Positions 33,801 to 45,099 are shown, counted from the first letter of the stretch. The stretch is 56,484 nt of DNA from Citrobacter koseri (GCA_900446925.1 UAVY01000003.1:1-56484); one strand, 5' to 3'. The notes: generated from the sequence alone by a model not told the origin. Program-made: numbers and translations.

Positions 33801-34771
33801 GGCACCTTTGTTCCGCCAACGCTGATTGAGCTGGAAAGTTTTGATGAGCTGCAAAAAGAGATCTTCGGGCCGGTGCTGCATGTGGTGCGTTACACACGCA
33901 ACCACCTTCCCGAACTGATTGCGCAGATCAACGCCTCCGGCTACGGTCTGACGCTGGGCGTACATACCCGAATTGACGAGACCATTGCGCAGGTCACCGG
34001 TTCAGCGCACGCAGGCAACCTGTACGTCAACCGTAATATGGTCGGCGCGGTCGTGGGCGTCCAGCCATTCGGCGGCGAAGGCTTGTCCGGCACCGGGCCG
34101 AAAGCGGGCGGTCCGCTCTATCTCTACCGTCTGTTGGCAAATCGCCCGGAAAACGCGCTGGGCATTACGCTTGCCCGTCAGGATGCGGACTACCCGGTAG
34201 ATGCCCAGCTTAAAGCCGCACTGACTCAGCCGCCTTGACGCGCTGACCGGGTGGGCGGCGGACTCGCCCGGCTTTGCATACGCTCTGTCAGCAGTTTAGC
34301 GAGCTGGCGCAGGCCGGAACCCAGCGTTTGCTGCCTGGCCCTACCGGCGAGCGCAATACTGGACGTTACTGCCGCGTGAACGCGTATTGTGTCTGGCTGA
34401 TGACGAAGCAGGACGCTCTGGTGCAGGTCGCCGCCGTGACAGCGGTCGGGAGTCTGATTTTGTGGCCGGACGATGCCTTCCATCGCGAACTGGCGAAGCG
34501 CCTGCCCGCTGCGGTTTGTGAACGTATTCAGTTTGCGAAAAGCGGACACGCTGACTTCGCAGCCGTTCGATGCGGTGATCTCCACGGCGATTCCGATCAG
34601 CTACGGGCGCTGTGCGAGGCGGTAGCCGCCCGTGACGGCGCGATCGTGTCGGTACAGGGCTTTGCCCGTGGTGAAACCAATATCCTGCTGGAGCGTCTGT
34701 ATATCGAGCGCTCGCTCAGCGTTAACACCGCTGCGGCAGGTGGTAACGCCAGCCTGATGACAATTGGTTAA
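30807..34771 (+). CDS. putA: Trifunctional proline utilisation protein PutA (six indels near 3' end)
   Basis: PutA oxidises proline to glutamate through a proline dehydrogenase and a P5C dehydrogenase domain and represses the put genes. The N-terminal ribbon-helix-helix (MGVKLDDATRERIKTAA), FAD-dependent PRODH domain and ALDH domain with catalytic cysteine in SAGQRCSALR are intact over 1143 residues. Then the frame is broken at about 34233 (+C), 34267 (+C), 34359 (-C), 34418 (+G), 34531 (+A) and 34603 (-C). Corrected, the length is 1320 residues, exactly that of E. coli, ending AAAGGNASLMTIG. Confidence 0.95.
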
Positions 34772-34797
34772 GGCTGTGGTTAATTAAGGCTTTGGAA

Positions 34798-34882
34798 AAT
34801 GCCCGGTGGCGCTTACGGCTCACCGGGCCTACAAAACACATTTGTAGGCCGGATCAGGCAAAGCCGCCATCCGGCAATGTTT
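34798..34882. repeat. BIME: paired REP after putA
   Basis: GCCCGGTGGCGCTTACGGC...CCGGGCCTACAAA is followed by TTGTAGGCCGGATCAGGC...GCCATCCGGC, two opposed REP units. Confidence 0.85.
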
Positions 34883-34899
34883 TAGAGCCAGAGGGAAGT

Positions 34900-35296
34900 A
34901 TGAAGCGAAATTATATTCACATGCGCTGCGCTGCTACTCAGCGCTCCGGCACTGGCCGATGACTGCGCCAACGCCAGCACGCAAATGGAGATGAACACCT
35001 GCGCCGCCGCGCAATTTCAAACTGCCGATAAAAAACTCAATGAGACGTACCAGAATGCGCTAAAACGCGCCGAACCGCCGCAGCGTGACTTGCTGAAAAA
35101 AGCGCAAATCGCCTGGATTGCCCTGCGGGACGCCGACTGCGCGCTGGTCAGTTCCGGCACGGAAGGCGGCAGTATACAGCCGATGATCGCCAGCCAGTGC
35201 ATGACGGACAAAACGGACGAACGCGAAGCATTTTTAGCTTCGCTGCTGCAATGTGAGGAAGGTGATTTGAGCTGTCCGTTGCCGCCAGCCGGTTAA
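34900..35296 (+). CDS. LprI-like periplasmic protein, DUF1311 (one frameshift)
   Basis: A small secreted protein of the LprI (lysozyme inhibitor-like, DUF1311) family. The ATG at 34900 follows GAGGGA. One extra A in the AAA at 34908-34910 breaks the frame after MKR; corrected, the start reads MKRIIFTCAALLLSAPALA, a good signal peptide, and the protein has 131 residues. The mature domain has the paired cysteines and QxxADxxLNxTY pattern of the family (CAAAQFQTADKKLNETYQ). Its stop overlaps the rutR stop on the other strand. The role is inferred from the family only. Confidence 0.85.
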
Positions 35297-35933
35297 CGTA
35301 CGCGAATGCCTTCAATAATCATCCGCTGTACGCTTTCGACCGTTTGATTGAAAAAGGCTTCATCACGCAGCGTTGCGCCCGTTACCGCTTCGACCTGAGG
35401 CGCAAAATCGGCGTAATGCTGCGTTGAAGCCCCAAATCATAAAGATCAGGTGATGCGGATCGACGGGCGCCAGTTTTCCACTGTTTACCCCATCCGGCAA
35501 TCAATGCCGATTTTTCGTCAATCAGCGCCTTCAAATCCCCGGTCAGTTCTTCCATCAGCAACGGCGCGCCCGCCAGCATCTCCATGCAAAAAAGCCGGGA
35601 AGCCTGCGGATAATCACGGGAGACCTCCAGTTTAAGACGGATGTACTCTTTGATCGCCACCAGCGGCGCGAAATCTTCACGAAAGGCCTTTAACGGCGCC
35701 AGCCAGATATCAAGGATTTGCCGCAGTACGGCGACATAAAGCGCCTCTTTCGACGGGTAATAATAGAGCAAATTGGTTTTGGACACTCCCGCCTGCTCAG
35801 CCACCTGCTCCAGACGTGAACCATGAATACCGTACTGGGAAAACGTGTTTAATGCAGCGGTTAAAATCGCCTGGCGCTTGGCGCTGACGGCCTGTGAACG
35901 TTTACCTGTTTTTTTCTCTGCGCGTTGAACCAT
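35293..35933 (-). CDS. rutR: Pyrimidine-responsive TetR regulator RutR (two frameshifts)
   Basis: RutR is a TetR-type repressor whose ligand is uracil (or thymine). The N-terminal helix-turn-helix (RLEQVAEQAGVSKTNLLYYYPSKEALY) and the ligand domain LDIWLAPLKAFREDFAPL are as in E. coli. Extra bases in the C-runs at 35488-35491 and 35430-35433 scramble the C-terminus; corrected length 212 residues, ending MIIEGIRVR. I chose MVQRAEKKTG at 35933. The rutABCDEFG operon that normally lies opposite is absent here. Confidence 0.93.
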
Positions 35934-36048
35934 GCGCCCTCTCCTTGTTTTATTGCCGCCAGGATACCGTGGCAACGGCGCTTTTTTCTTTTTGAACGTC
36001 AGGACGCTTAGTTTGCGTCGCCTGCGGCGACACTTCAATCTTACGGAC

Positions 36049-36074
36049 AAAAAAACCGCCGGAGGAACCGGCGG
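36049..36074 (-). terminator. Terminator of ymdF
   Basis: On the minus strand CCGCCGG / CCGGCGG with a 5-base loop is followed by T7, about 60 bases after the ymdF stop. Confidence 0.8.
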
Positions 36075-36135
36075 CGGGTGGCATCATAACGTTTACCAGC
36101 GGCATGCGCTAAACATTATGGCGTTAACTTACAGG

Positions 36136-36309
36136 CTAGCTGTTACGGTTACCGTGACTGCTTTTGCCCCCTTTTTTGCCTGCTTCTGATGCACGCTGCG
36201 GGTCATTCTTAAAGTTGCCCCCGCTGTGCTGACCACCTTTACGACCTGCTTCTGATGCTCTTTCGCGGTCTTCCGCAAAATTACCGGAACCGCCCCGATG
36301 GTTTGCCAT
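36136..36309 (-). CDS. ymdF: Small stress-induced KGG-repeat protein YmdF
   Basis: A 57-residue hydrophilic protein made of two KGG repeats (NFAEDRERASEAGRKGGQ and NFKNDPQRASEAGKKGGK). The family is general-stress related and RpoS-dependent in enterics; the molecular function is unknown. GAGGTC precedes the ATG at 36309. It lies between rutR and wrbA as in E. coli once the rut genes are removed. Confidence 0.93.
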   Translation of the reverse strand: MANHRGGSGNFAEDRERASEAGRKGGQHSGGNFKNDPQRASEAGKKGGKSSHGNRNS

Positions 36310-37292
<983 letters not shown>

Positions 37293-37312
37293 TCTTCAAC
37301 AGGAGGATTCGA

Positions 37313-37540
37313 ATGCCAACTCAAGAAGCGAAGGCTCATCACGTCGGCGAATGGGCAAGTCTGCGTAATACATCACCAGAAATAGCCGAAGCCATTTTTG
37401 AAGTCGCGAAGTATGACGAGAAACTGGCTGAAAAAATTTGGGAGGAAGGCAGCGACGAAGTGTTGCTTAAAGCCTTTGAGAAGACGGATAAAGATTCGCT
37501 ATTTTGGGGCGAACAAACCATCGAACGTAAAAATGTCTGA
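37313..37540 (+). CDS. yccJ: YccJ family protein
   Basis: A 75-residue acidic protein ([30 protein letters not shown]...) of unknown function, always next to wrbA in enterics. AGGAGG precedes the ATG. Ends at a bidirectional terminator. Confidence 0.95.
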   Translation: MPTQEAKAHHVGEWASLRNTSPEIAEAIFEVAKYDEKLAEKIWEEGSDEVLLKAFEKTDKDSLFWGEQTIERKNV

Positions 37541-37544
37541 CCTT

Positions 37545-37570
37545 TTCTCCCCCGCCTGCGCGGGGGAGAA
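37545..37570. terminator. Bidirectional terminator yccJ/agp
   Basis: Perfect 11-bp stem TTCTCCCCCGC / GCGGGGGAGAA with loop CTGC between convergent genes. T-runs are short on both sides. Confidence 0.75.
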
Positions 37571-37576
37571 CCTCTG

Positions 37577-38819
37577 CTATTTTGCCGCGCTGTTCAACAC
37601 GTTATCGAACTTATCAAGAGGACAGAAGCCGTTTGCGTCTATCGGGCATCCCGCCAGTTCCAGCGTGACGCGCTGCGCCGGTGATTTCAGCGTCAGGACG
37701 TCCGCGTTACGCAACTGCTGCGAGCTCTGATACACATACTCGATTTTCATCAGGTCGCGATTGCCTTTGCTGTCATGCCAGCGCTGGAACACAATCTTGC
37801 CGCCAATCGGGGTGCGTTCGTACTGATCGTGCAACTGGTAAGGTTTGAAATCCAGCGCCGTCAGCAGCGAAGCAATATTCGAGTCATGCCCCACCAGAAC
37901 GGTAATTTTCGGCGCACTGCTACGGTCAGTCACCAGCGCTTTATCAATATATTTGACCAGCGGTTTGGCAACGTTGCGCGCCACTTCACCCGAGGTAAAC
38001 AGGCTGTCCTGATACCCGTTCTTCAGCTTTGACAGAACTTTCCACTGCTGATCGGATTTAATCTCGCCCCAGGCGACCTGATCCATCGGGAAGCCTTCGT
38101 AGTATTGCAGCGTAAACGCATCCACCAGCGAGTTGCCGACTTTCAGCGGCCCGAAACGCCAGGCTCCTCCTGATACTTCGCGCTAAAGGCGTCTTTTGGC
38201 TTCGGTCAGCGAACACTGCTGTTTTTCTTTGCAGGACGGTGAATCTTTGTAGTCCGTCATTTGCGCCAGCAGTTGATAGCTGTCGTCAAGCTGCATCTGG
38301 CTGCGCTCTTTTTCCATCGCCTGCACCGCTTTCTGGCTAAACGCCGCAGAGTCATCGGTGATCACCGGATTAAACGTTGGGTCCATCGTGCCCATTTTTT
38401 TCCTGATGATGTACCGGAATATCGCACCCAGGGAAAGCGCCGGTGATAAAGAATTGTGCCGTCGCGACGGTGCGTTGCAGACTGTTGGCATAGGTATATA
38501 CCGTGTCCGGCGTCGGGCATTCGCCTGACGTGACCATCCCCTGCTCCGCCAGCCATTCTCGCATGTAGTGGCCCATATAAATTTCCAGCACACCACCTTT
38601 CGTGGTGAGCTGCCCGCCGGGCACATCCCACTCCGGCCACTGATTCGGCGTGGACTGCTCCAGCACGCTGCCATTATTGGCCAACGGCGCGCGCAAGTTG
38701 TGTCGGCTCATCATCAACACTTGTTGCAGTTGATAACCTTCCGGCGTTGTCTGCGCTTGCGCGGCGGACGACAATAAAACAGCCCCTGCCACAGCGGCGG
38801 CGAGTATCGATTTTTTCAT
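37577..38819 (-). CDS. agp: Glucose-1-phosphatase (three frameshifts)
   Basis: Agp is a periplasmic histidine acid phosphatase that releases glucose from glucose-1-phosphate. Signal peptide ends QAQ; the catalytic motif reads [10 protein letters not shown] near residue 38, and the HD proton donor is in [12 protein letters not shown]. Indels: an extra base in the T7 run at 38395-38401, an extra T at 38193-38196 and a missing base near 38147-38150. Corrected length 413 residues, as in E. coli. Confidence 0.95.
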
Positions 38820-38940
38820 CCCTACAACCTCTTGTTGTTATCAATCCTCATAGAGTGTGACAGAAATATGACATTTTTCCGGGAACGGTTTCGCAAAACG
38901 GGAGATTCCAGAAGATAACCGGCAGGTCAGCGTGTTCCGG

Positions 38941-39427
38941 TTATTCCGAGATAAAAACCTCATACTTAATATTGCGGGCGCAATAAAAAGTGCCGTCCGT
39001 CAGATACAGTTCACGAAATCGCGTGTTATCAGAGATGTTGTCCAGCAGGGAACGCTCCGTATCGACAAATTCTTTTTGCACGCGGTAATGAACGGCGTTC
39101 TCCGTTTCAAAAGAGACATATTCCGTGGTGGCGTAGGGCTTATTTTTTGATTTCACGTACACGATATATTGCACGGTACTGGCCGTCAGCCCCGTTTTCG
39201 CCGCGATCTCTTTGAGACTCAACGTCTCAGAGGCATAAAGCGCCTGAACCTGCGCTATGCGTCGGTTGATTATACGCCGTCACCCGAAGGCTTAGTTTCA
39301 GCCGATAGGCCATATTCCGCACGGCGGTAATATTGGTGTGAAGCAGTTGCGCTATCTGCTCTGTCGTGAGGATGCCCGCGTTTTCCCGCAGAATCGCAAG
39401 GCTTTCGTCGTTCCAGATAAATGCCAT
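38941..39427 (-). CDS. Unrecognised helix-turn-helix protein (one frameshift)
   Basis: I do not recognise this gene. Two ORFs join into one of about 161 residues if a base is removed near 39270 (GTATAATC region). The N-terminal half (WNDESLAILRENAGILTTEQIAQLL) and the central part (SETLSLKEIAAKTGLTASTVQYIVY) both read as helix-turn-helix segments, suggesting a DNA-binding protein; the C-terminal third is a beta-rich polar region. ATG 39427 follows GGAGAG. It starts 24 bases after the TlpA-like gene on the same strand, so it may be the last gene of the iron cluster and could be its regulator; that is inference. Confidence 0.6.
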
Positions 39428-39451
39428 TGGGTATCTCTCCGTACGCGTCGT

Positions 39452-39940
39452 TCATCGCGCCGCCAGGCGCGCAAACGTGGCCTCTAACTCAGGCGGCTTA
39501 CGCATACCCTGGTGTAGCTCCAGAACGCGTCCTTCGGGGTCAATCAGTACGGAGGTCGGCGTGCCGATCACCTGATAACGTTCCTGGGTAATGTTGAGCT
39601 GATCGCGCACCACCCGGATAGGTTATCTGATGCTTTGCCAGCAGATCGTTAATCCTGACCGTTTCAGGGTCGGTATTGACCGCCACAACCACCACTTTAT
39701 CGCCCCATTTTTTGCTTAGCGCTTCCAGCGTGTCCATTTTCCGCCAGACACCCCCCCGCATCCCGCAGACCAAAAATTCAGGTACACCGCCTTTCCTTGC
39801 CAGCGTTCAAGGCCTGACTCCTGGCCTTGCAGGTCAAACGCCGCCAGCGCCGGGGCCGGTGCCCCGACCGCCAGCTTTTCTTCTTTACACCCGCTTATCA
39901 GGATCGCCGCCGCGAGTAACAGCACATTATGCCAGCGCAT
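39452..39940 (-). CDS. TlpA-like thioredoxin-fold lipoprotein (three frameshifts)
   Basis: A 161-residue periplasm-facing lipoprotein with lipobox LISGC at about residues 14-18. The thioredoxin domain has the active site CGGC (in FWSAGCGGCLAEMD after correction) and the cis-proline region IGTPTSVLIDPEGRV. Extra bases: one G in the G7 run near 39750-39756, one A near 39737-39740, one G near 39617-39619. Its start overlaps the ABC ATPase stop by 14 bases. In Campylobacter the related P19 cluster (Cj1658-Cj1665) ends in such thioredoxin genes, presumably serving redox maintenance of the iron system. Confidence 0.85.
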
Positions 39941-40624
39941 GTTGATTGGCCTCCTCACCCAGATATTTACCGTGTTGCAGCCGCAGAATACGGTCGGCAA
40001 ACTGCCCAAGCGCAGGGTTGTGCGTCACCATCACAATCGTGCGCCCCCTGACGATGCAGATCGGTGAGCAGATCCAGCACCCGCTGCTCATTCTCTTCAT
40101 CCAGGTTGCCCGTCGGTTCATCCGCGAAAATAACCGGCGGTTTCGTTGACCAGCGCCCGGGCGATACACACACGCTGCTGCTCACCACCGGAAAGCTGGC
40201 TCGGCAGGTGCGTCACACGATGCCCAAGCCCTACCTGCTCCAGCACCTTCCTCGCCGCCGCTTCATCCACCACGCTGTGGTAATGCTGGGCGAGCATGAT
40301 GTTTTCCAGCGCAGTTAAGAACGGGATCAGATGGAACTGCTGAAATACCAAGCCGATTTTCTCGGCACGAAAGCGACGCCGCCCCTCTTCATCCAGCGCG
40401 GCGGCATCGGTGCCGTCAAGAAACACCTGCCCTTCCGTCGCCGTATCAAGGCACGTCAGAATATTCATCAGCGTGGTTTTACCAGAACCAGAAGCGCCCA
40501 TAATGGCGACAAATTCACCCTGCGCAATGCGCAGATTAATGTCATCCAGGGCGGTAACGTCACCGAACCGTTTGTATAAGTGGCGGGTTTCGATCGCCAC
40601 CTGAGGGATATGCGTAACGGACAT
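39927..40624 (-). CDS. LolD/MacB-type ABC ATPase of the iron cluster (two frameshifts)
   Basis: A 231-residue ATPase. Walker A GASGSGKTT, Q-loop FQQFHLIPFLT, signature LSGGEQQR, Walker B VIFADEP and the His-switch VTHN are visible once an extra G near 40149 (minus AACGAAACC for AACAAACC) and one in the run near 40045 are removed. It is of the type that works with FtsX-like permeases, two of which lie directly upstream, 4 bases away. The complex is probably a mechanotransmission or lipoprotein-type machine rather than a classical importer. Confidence 0.9.
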
Positions 40625-40628
40625 GGCG

Positions 40629-41762
40629 CTACTCTCCTTTCAGCACTTTAGCAGGCTCGACGCTTACCGCGCGTCGCACCGGAACAATCGCCGCCAGAAT
40701 GGCGACCAGTAAAGACAACACCAGAGTAATGGGCAACACCGGCAGACGCAGCGAAATGGCGGCATTAAACACCGTTAATCCCAACAGTTGCGCCAGCAAA
40801 TATCCCAGTACCCAGCCGCACGCCACCGCCGCCAGCGCGATGATGCTGGTTTCCAGCAGAATTTTGCCGCACAATATCGCCGTTGCTGGAACCAAGCGCT
40901 TTTTGCAGCGCAAACTCGCGCGCCCGCTCGCCGACAATCGCCATCAGCGTGGTATTCACGCACAGCGAAGAGAGCGCCAGAATCACGATCGAGACCAGTC
41001 CCATCAGACCTTTAATTTTATCCAGCACCTTGCCCTTCGGAAGCAGAGACCTTACGCACCGGACGAATCTCCAGGTCAGGATACTGCGCCTGCAACCGGC
41101 TGGCGTAGTTCTCCACCTGGCCGACATCGTTACTGACGCTCAGCAAGCCGTGGCTGATTTTGCCCGGCTGATGCAGCCAGGCCTGCGCCACGTCGAGGCT
41201 GACGATCAGCATGTTGTCCGTCGCATCGCCAGACTCCACAATGCCTTTAATCTGCAAATTCTTACGCTGATTGTGATCCACCAGCGTGATGCTGTCGCCC
41301 GGCTGCACGTTAAGGCGCTCCGCCAGTTTGACGCCGATCATTGCATTGCGGTCGTCAAAGCTGACGCCAATCCAGCTACCGGTGACCTGCCAGTACGGCA
41401 CCAGTTTTTGCAGCGACTCGAACCACACGCCAACCATCACCACTTTTTCCAGCTCGGTACGCGCCATGCCGTACAACCACGGACTGGCGCCATGCACCAG
41501 CCCCTGCGGCGCCTGATCGAGAATGCTCTGCAACTCCTGCTGCGGCATACTGGAACCGTGCCCCGGCCCGATGTAAAAATTCGCGCCGAAGGTGCGCAGT
41601 TCTTCGCTCATTTTGGTGTTAATGTCGAACCAGACGGCAGAAAGCGCCGTCACGATGGTCGCCCCCCACCATCAGCGCGGCAAACACCACGCTGACCCGC
41701 TGAAAACGCAGACGCAGCGCCCGCCACACCAGCAGCCAGAGCATGGTACGTTTAGCGGCCAT
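40629..41762 (-). CDS. FtsX/MacB-like permease A (three frameshifts)
   Basis: A ~376-residue membrane protein with one N-terminal helix, a large periplasmic domain (MacB_PCD-like, with WQVTGSWIGVSFDDRNAMIG), then three C-terminal helices (GLVSIVILALSSLC, ETSIIALAAVACGW, LPITLVLSLLVAILAAIVP). Extra bases near 41660-41665, 41032-41036 and 40865 break the frame. Start MAAKRTMLWLLVWRALR at 41762 overlaps the preceding permease gene by 11 bases. Paralogous to permease B. Confidence 0.88.
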
Positions 41763-43037
41763 ACAGCACCTCCACAGGGTACAGCCCGGGCAATCCGCCG
41801 GGCCGGGAACCAGGTGCCGATCAACGCAATCAGTACCGCAATCACCAGTACGCACGGCACCACGATCCAGGCAAAATTAAGCGGCGCGTCGAAGAGCATG
41901 ACGCCAATCGCTTTCGCCAGCCCCCACCCGGCAATACATCCCAGCGCGCCGCCAGCCAGCCCGCTGGACGCCGCTTCCAGGTAGAACAGCAGCATAATTT
42001 GCCACTGTCGCGCACCCAGCGCCTTCATCAAACCGATCTCTTTGGCGCGTTCCATAATGGTGCTGGTCATCAGCGAGGCGATCCCCATTGCGGAAGCCGC
42101 CAGCGCCGCGACGGTAACGACCGCCATCAGCAGCTGAATTTTATCAATCACCACCCCCTTCAGACGCCGCGACCTGCCATACCGGGCGCACTTCCGCGCC
42201 GGAAATCGCCTCTTCCAGCTGATGCGCGATCGACGACACATAGGCCGTGCAATACCAGAGGTCGTACTCTTCGGCATTGAGCGCGTCTAGGTTTTCCCGC
42301 GCGCGGCGGGACAGCTCGTTTTCCGGCACCGTCAGCGCCGAGACGCGAATCGCCTGCACTTTTCCGGGGAGCCCCAGCAGGTGCTGTACCGTACTTAGCG
42401 GCATCACCAGTTGGTTATCTTCATCACCGCCGCTGGAGAGGATACCGCTGACGGTGACCTGCGCCGCTTCGCCTTCGGTACGTAATGTCAGCTTATCACC
42501 GGGTTTCCAGCCCATTTGCCGCGCCAGCGCGTGCCCGACTAAGGTCTGCGGCTCTGTGCCTGCGGGTTCCTGCGGCCAGTCGCCGGTCACCTGCCAGTAA
42601 GGGCTGACCGTTTTCTGCCCCGTCTCATATCCCTCTTCATCAGGAATATCCACTGGCTGACTGAAGAAGGTGCCCAGAATCCGCACCGGTTCTCCCTCCA
42701 CGCTGGCTTCGCCGCCGAGCATCGGCGCAAACCCGACAATGTTGTTTCGCCAGAAGATATCTTTGATGTTCGGCAGCTCGGCTTCATCAAGAAAATCCTG
42801 ACCGGAAAGCGGATTACTGCTCTCACTAAACAGCGCGGGCAGCGCAGCCTGTCCGGCGGGTTCAATCAAAATATTCGCGCCATAAGACTTCAGCTCTCTG
42901 GACATTTTGTCGCCGATATCAATGGACACCGCCAGCAGCGCCGAGATCAGGCTGGAGGCCAGAAAAACGGTGATTATCGCCAGCACTTTGCGGCGTAAAT
43001 TGCGCCCCCAGGATTGTCGTAACATCCGCCACAGCAT
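41752..43037 (-). CDS. FtsX/MacB-like permease B (two frameshifts)
   Basis: A ~427-residue permease with the same build as permease A: helix 1 (VLAIITVFLASSLISALLAV), periplasmic domain, then three helices starting IDKIQLLMAVVTVAALAASAMGIASL. It has the REIGLMKALGA-type cytoplasmic loop (AKEIGLMKALGARQWQ) that couples to ATPases. Extra bases occur in the C-run at 42154-42158 and near 41794-41797; corrected, the end reads RLYPVEVLYGR. It starts 2 bases after the DUF2318 gene. Confidence 0.88.
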
Positions 43038-43039
43038 GA

Positions 43040-44419
43040 TTATTCCTCCCTCATGTCGGCAGGAACAAACTGCTCCGGCGTTTCACGGAAGCGTTCATAG
43101 TTAGCCTCTGACGAGAAGAACCAGGTCCTGCCGCCATAGCTGTATTTGTAATCGGCTGAGGTATTGGTCAACGTTGAACCATCGACCGGATCGGTCACTT
43201 TAATGGTCATGACCGTCGAGAAGTAGTTCACCCCTGTCGCCAGTTCTTTACCGGGGATCACCAGCTCTTTTTCATCATTGTGCCAGTTTTCAATCGGCAC
43301 CGGGTTACAGCCACCGGCCTTGCCGATAGACGGAATAAAAATATGCACTCCGCAGGCGACGCAGATGACCTGATTGCCCTCCATGACATAACCCTGATCG
43401 CCGCACAGCAGGCAGGCGTCGAACACCACGCCAAAACGCAGCTTGTCGGGATAGCGGTTAATCACGAAGAAGCGCACCGCTTTGCCATCGTCCGCCACCC
43501 AGACGAAACGATGCAGTTTACCGTCACGAAGCTGTTCGACCGGCAGGCGCACCATGCCATCGCTCCCCAGCGTTACAGGCACGGCTTCAGAGAGTTGCGG
43601 TGGCTGCGAGGCCACTTTATCCCACCACAGCTGGCCCGCGATAACGACCACCGCGCAGCCGATTGTGACCAGCCACAGCCGCAAAGCGTTGCGACGCTGC
43701 GCCAGCGCCAGACGGTGAGCGATCGGTTCTTCGGTTTCCCGCGTCTGTCGAAAAGCCCGCAACAGCGCCGGAAGCCAGCACAGCGCCAGGGCCAGCAGCA
43801 GCGCGGCTCCCGCCCAGTTATACAGCGCCGTGTTATTTGTGACTTTCGCCACGAAGCTCAGCAGTGATTTACCCAGCGGAACAACCTGTAATTTCATCAG
43901 CAACAACAGCAGGTTGCCGCTCAACGGCAGCCATATCATCACCAGCAGAATCAGCGTTAACGGCCAGTACAGGCCACGAATACGCCGCAGCAACATCGCG
44001 CAGAGTACGCCCGCCAGACAGAGGATCGCAAAAGCGAGAACGACGGCCGTCAGGTTTAACAGCAGGTCAGTATTCAGCACATGCGTACTGGTCAACCCGC
44101 CCAGATTAGGGTCCAGCGCCCAATGGCGGGCAGCGCCGAAAATCAGAATCCCCTGCCACAGATAGCGGATACGCGTTGAAGCCCACCAGAAACTGAGGAC
44201 AAACAGCAGCGATACCATGACCTCCGCCCCAACCAGCAGCAGTTGTACCGGTTGGCTGCCGTGAATAAACAGTCCCGCCAGCACGCCGGCAATCAGCCCG
44301 GTCAGCAGCGTCCAGGTCAGTGGACGTAAAGAGGGAGGATCGTTTCGACTCCAGAGAACACCGGAAAGAAGCGCAATGCAGAAAAAGACCTGTAGCGTCG
44401 TGACGAAAAAGTAACTCAT
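43040..44419 (-). CDS. DUF2318 Fe-S / metal-binding membrane protein
   Basis: An intact 459-residue protein with about ten hydrophobic segments and a C-terminal periplasmic DUF2318 domain. That domain holds cysteine pairs CLLCG and CVACG and a third CNP, and ends with a YHS-like segment (YSYGGRTWFFSSEANYERF). Homologues always sit next to P19 and FTR1 genes (Cj1660 in Campylobacter jejuni; the fet cluster of uropathogenic E. coli). A role as electron carrier to the iron permease is inferred from the cysteines and location. Confidence 0.88.
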   Translation of the reverse strand: MSYFFVTTLQVFFCIALLSGVLWSRNDPPSLRPLTWTLLTGLIAGVLAGLFIHGSQPVQLLLVGAEVMVSLLFVLSFWWASTRIRYLWQGILIFGAARHWALDPNLGGLTSTHVLNTDLLLNLTAVVLAFAILCLAGVLCAMLLRRIRGLYWPLTLILLVMIWLPLSGNLLLLLMKLQVVPLGKSLLSFVAKVTNNTALYNWAGAALLLALALCWLPALLRAFRQTRETEEPIAHRLALAQRRNALRLWLVTIGCAVVVIAGQLWWDKVASQPPQLSEAVPVTLGSDGMVRLPVEQLRDGKLHRFVWVADDGKAVRFFVINRYPDKLRFGVVFDACLLCGDQGYVMEGNQVICVACGVHIFIPSIGKAGGCNPVPIENWHNDEKELVIPGKELATGVNYFSTVMTIKVTDPVDGSTLTNTSADYKYSYGGRTWFFSSEANYERFRETPEQFVPADMREE

Positions 44420-44522
44420 AACTTCGACTCTGTACGGCGGGTTGAATTAGGCGACGGGCATATGATCGGTCTGACCAACGCGCCAGAAGGGGGAATCCTC
44501 CTGGCGCGTTGGTTAGTCGGTT

Positions 44523-45046
44523 TTAGTTCAGACCGACATATTTAAACTCGTAGCTCACATCAAACGGTTTCCACCAGCGGCCTACGCCTGTTTCGCTGTC
44601 AGTATGGCGATGCATCCCGGCTTTTGACGGCGGTTCAATGTGGTAGGTCACTTTATAGTTGCCCACGCCCATCATTTTGATGTTCGCGCCATAGTGCGGG
44701 CCGTCGCTGGCAACCATCGGCATGAAGGTGCCTTCCTGTTTTTTCGCCCGTGTCGTTGTTGACCAGGGTGTAGCTGATGGTCAGGTACGGGATCCATTCC
44801 CCTGCGCCAAAGCCGTTTTTATTGCCTTCTACAGCGTGGATATCCGCTTCAAGGTGAACATCGGCTTTTGCTGCCGGTAAGCCCATGCCGCGCGGTTCCA
44901 TATCAATCGGTTTGCAGGTAAACGGCCGCCAACTCCATTTCATTCATGGTGACAGGCTCGCCTGCCGGGTACTCTTTAAAAGCAAACGCGGCTGGCGCAG
45001 TGAAAATGCTGGCCATCACTGCGCTGGCAATCAGGGTTTTCTTCAT
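44523..45046 (-). CDS. fetP: P19-type periplasmic iron-binding protein FetP (two frameshifts)
   Basis: A 173-residue secreted protein with signal MKKTLIASAVMASIFTAPAAFA. P19 proteins are periplasmic copper-dependent iron-binding dimers that feed FTR1 permeases. Candidate ligands are the methionine in EPRGMG (residue 54), histidines in VHLEADIHA (64 and 70), and the GMHRH motif (145 and 147). Extra bases at 44911-44913 and in the T-run at 44739-44744 break the frame. Intergenic distance to the upstream FTR1 gene is 53 bases. Identity from overall similarity to FetP/P19. Confidence 0.9.
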
Positions 45047-45099
45047 GGTCATCAAACGTATCCTCTCGTCTAAAACAACGGCTATACAACGATTATGGG

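Noticed and set aside
30807..34771. PutA truncation producing separate proteins
   Set aside because: The piece downstream of the 1143-residue ORF continues the PutA C-terminal domain with six small indels and restores 1320 residues, so it is one gene.
40883..41695. Plus-strand ORF of 270 codons opposite permease A
   Set aside because: Shadow ORF; the minus-strand frames match an FtsX-like permease with overlapping neighbours, while this ORF has no family signature.
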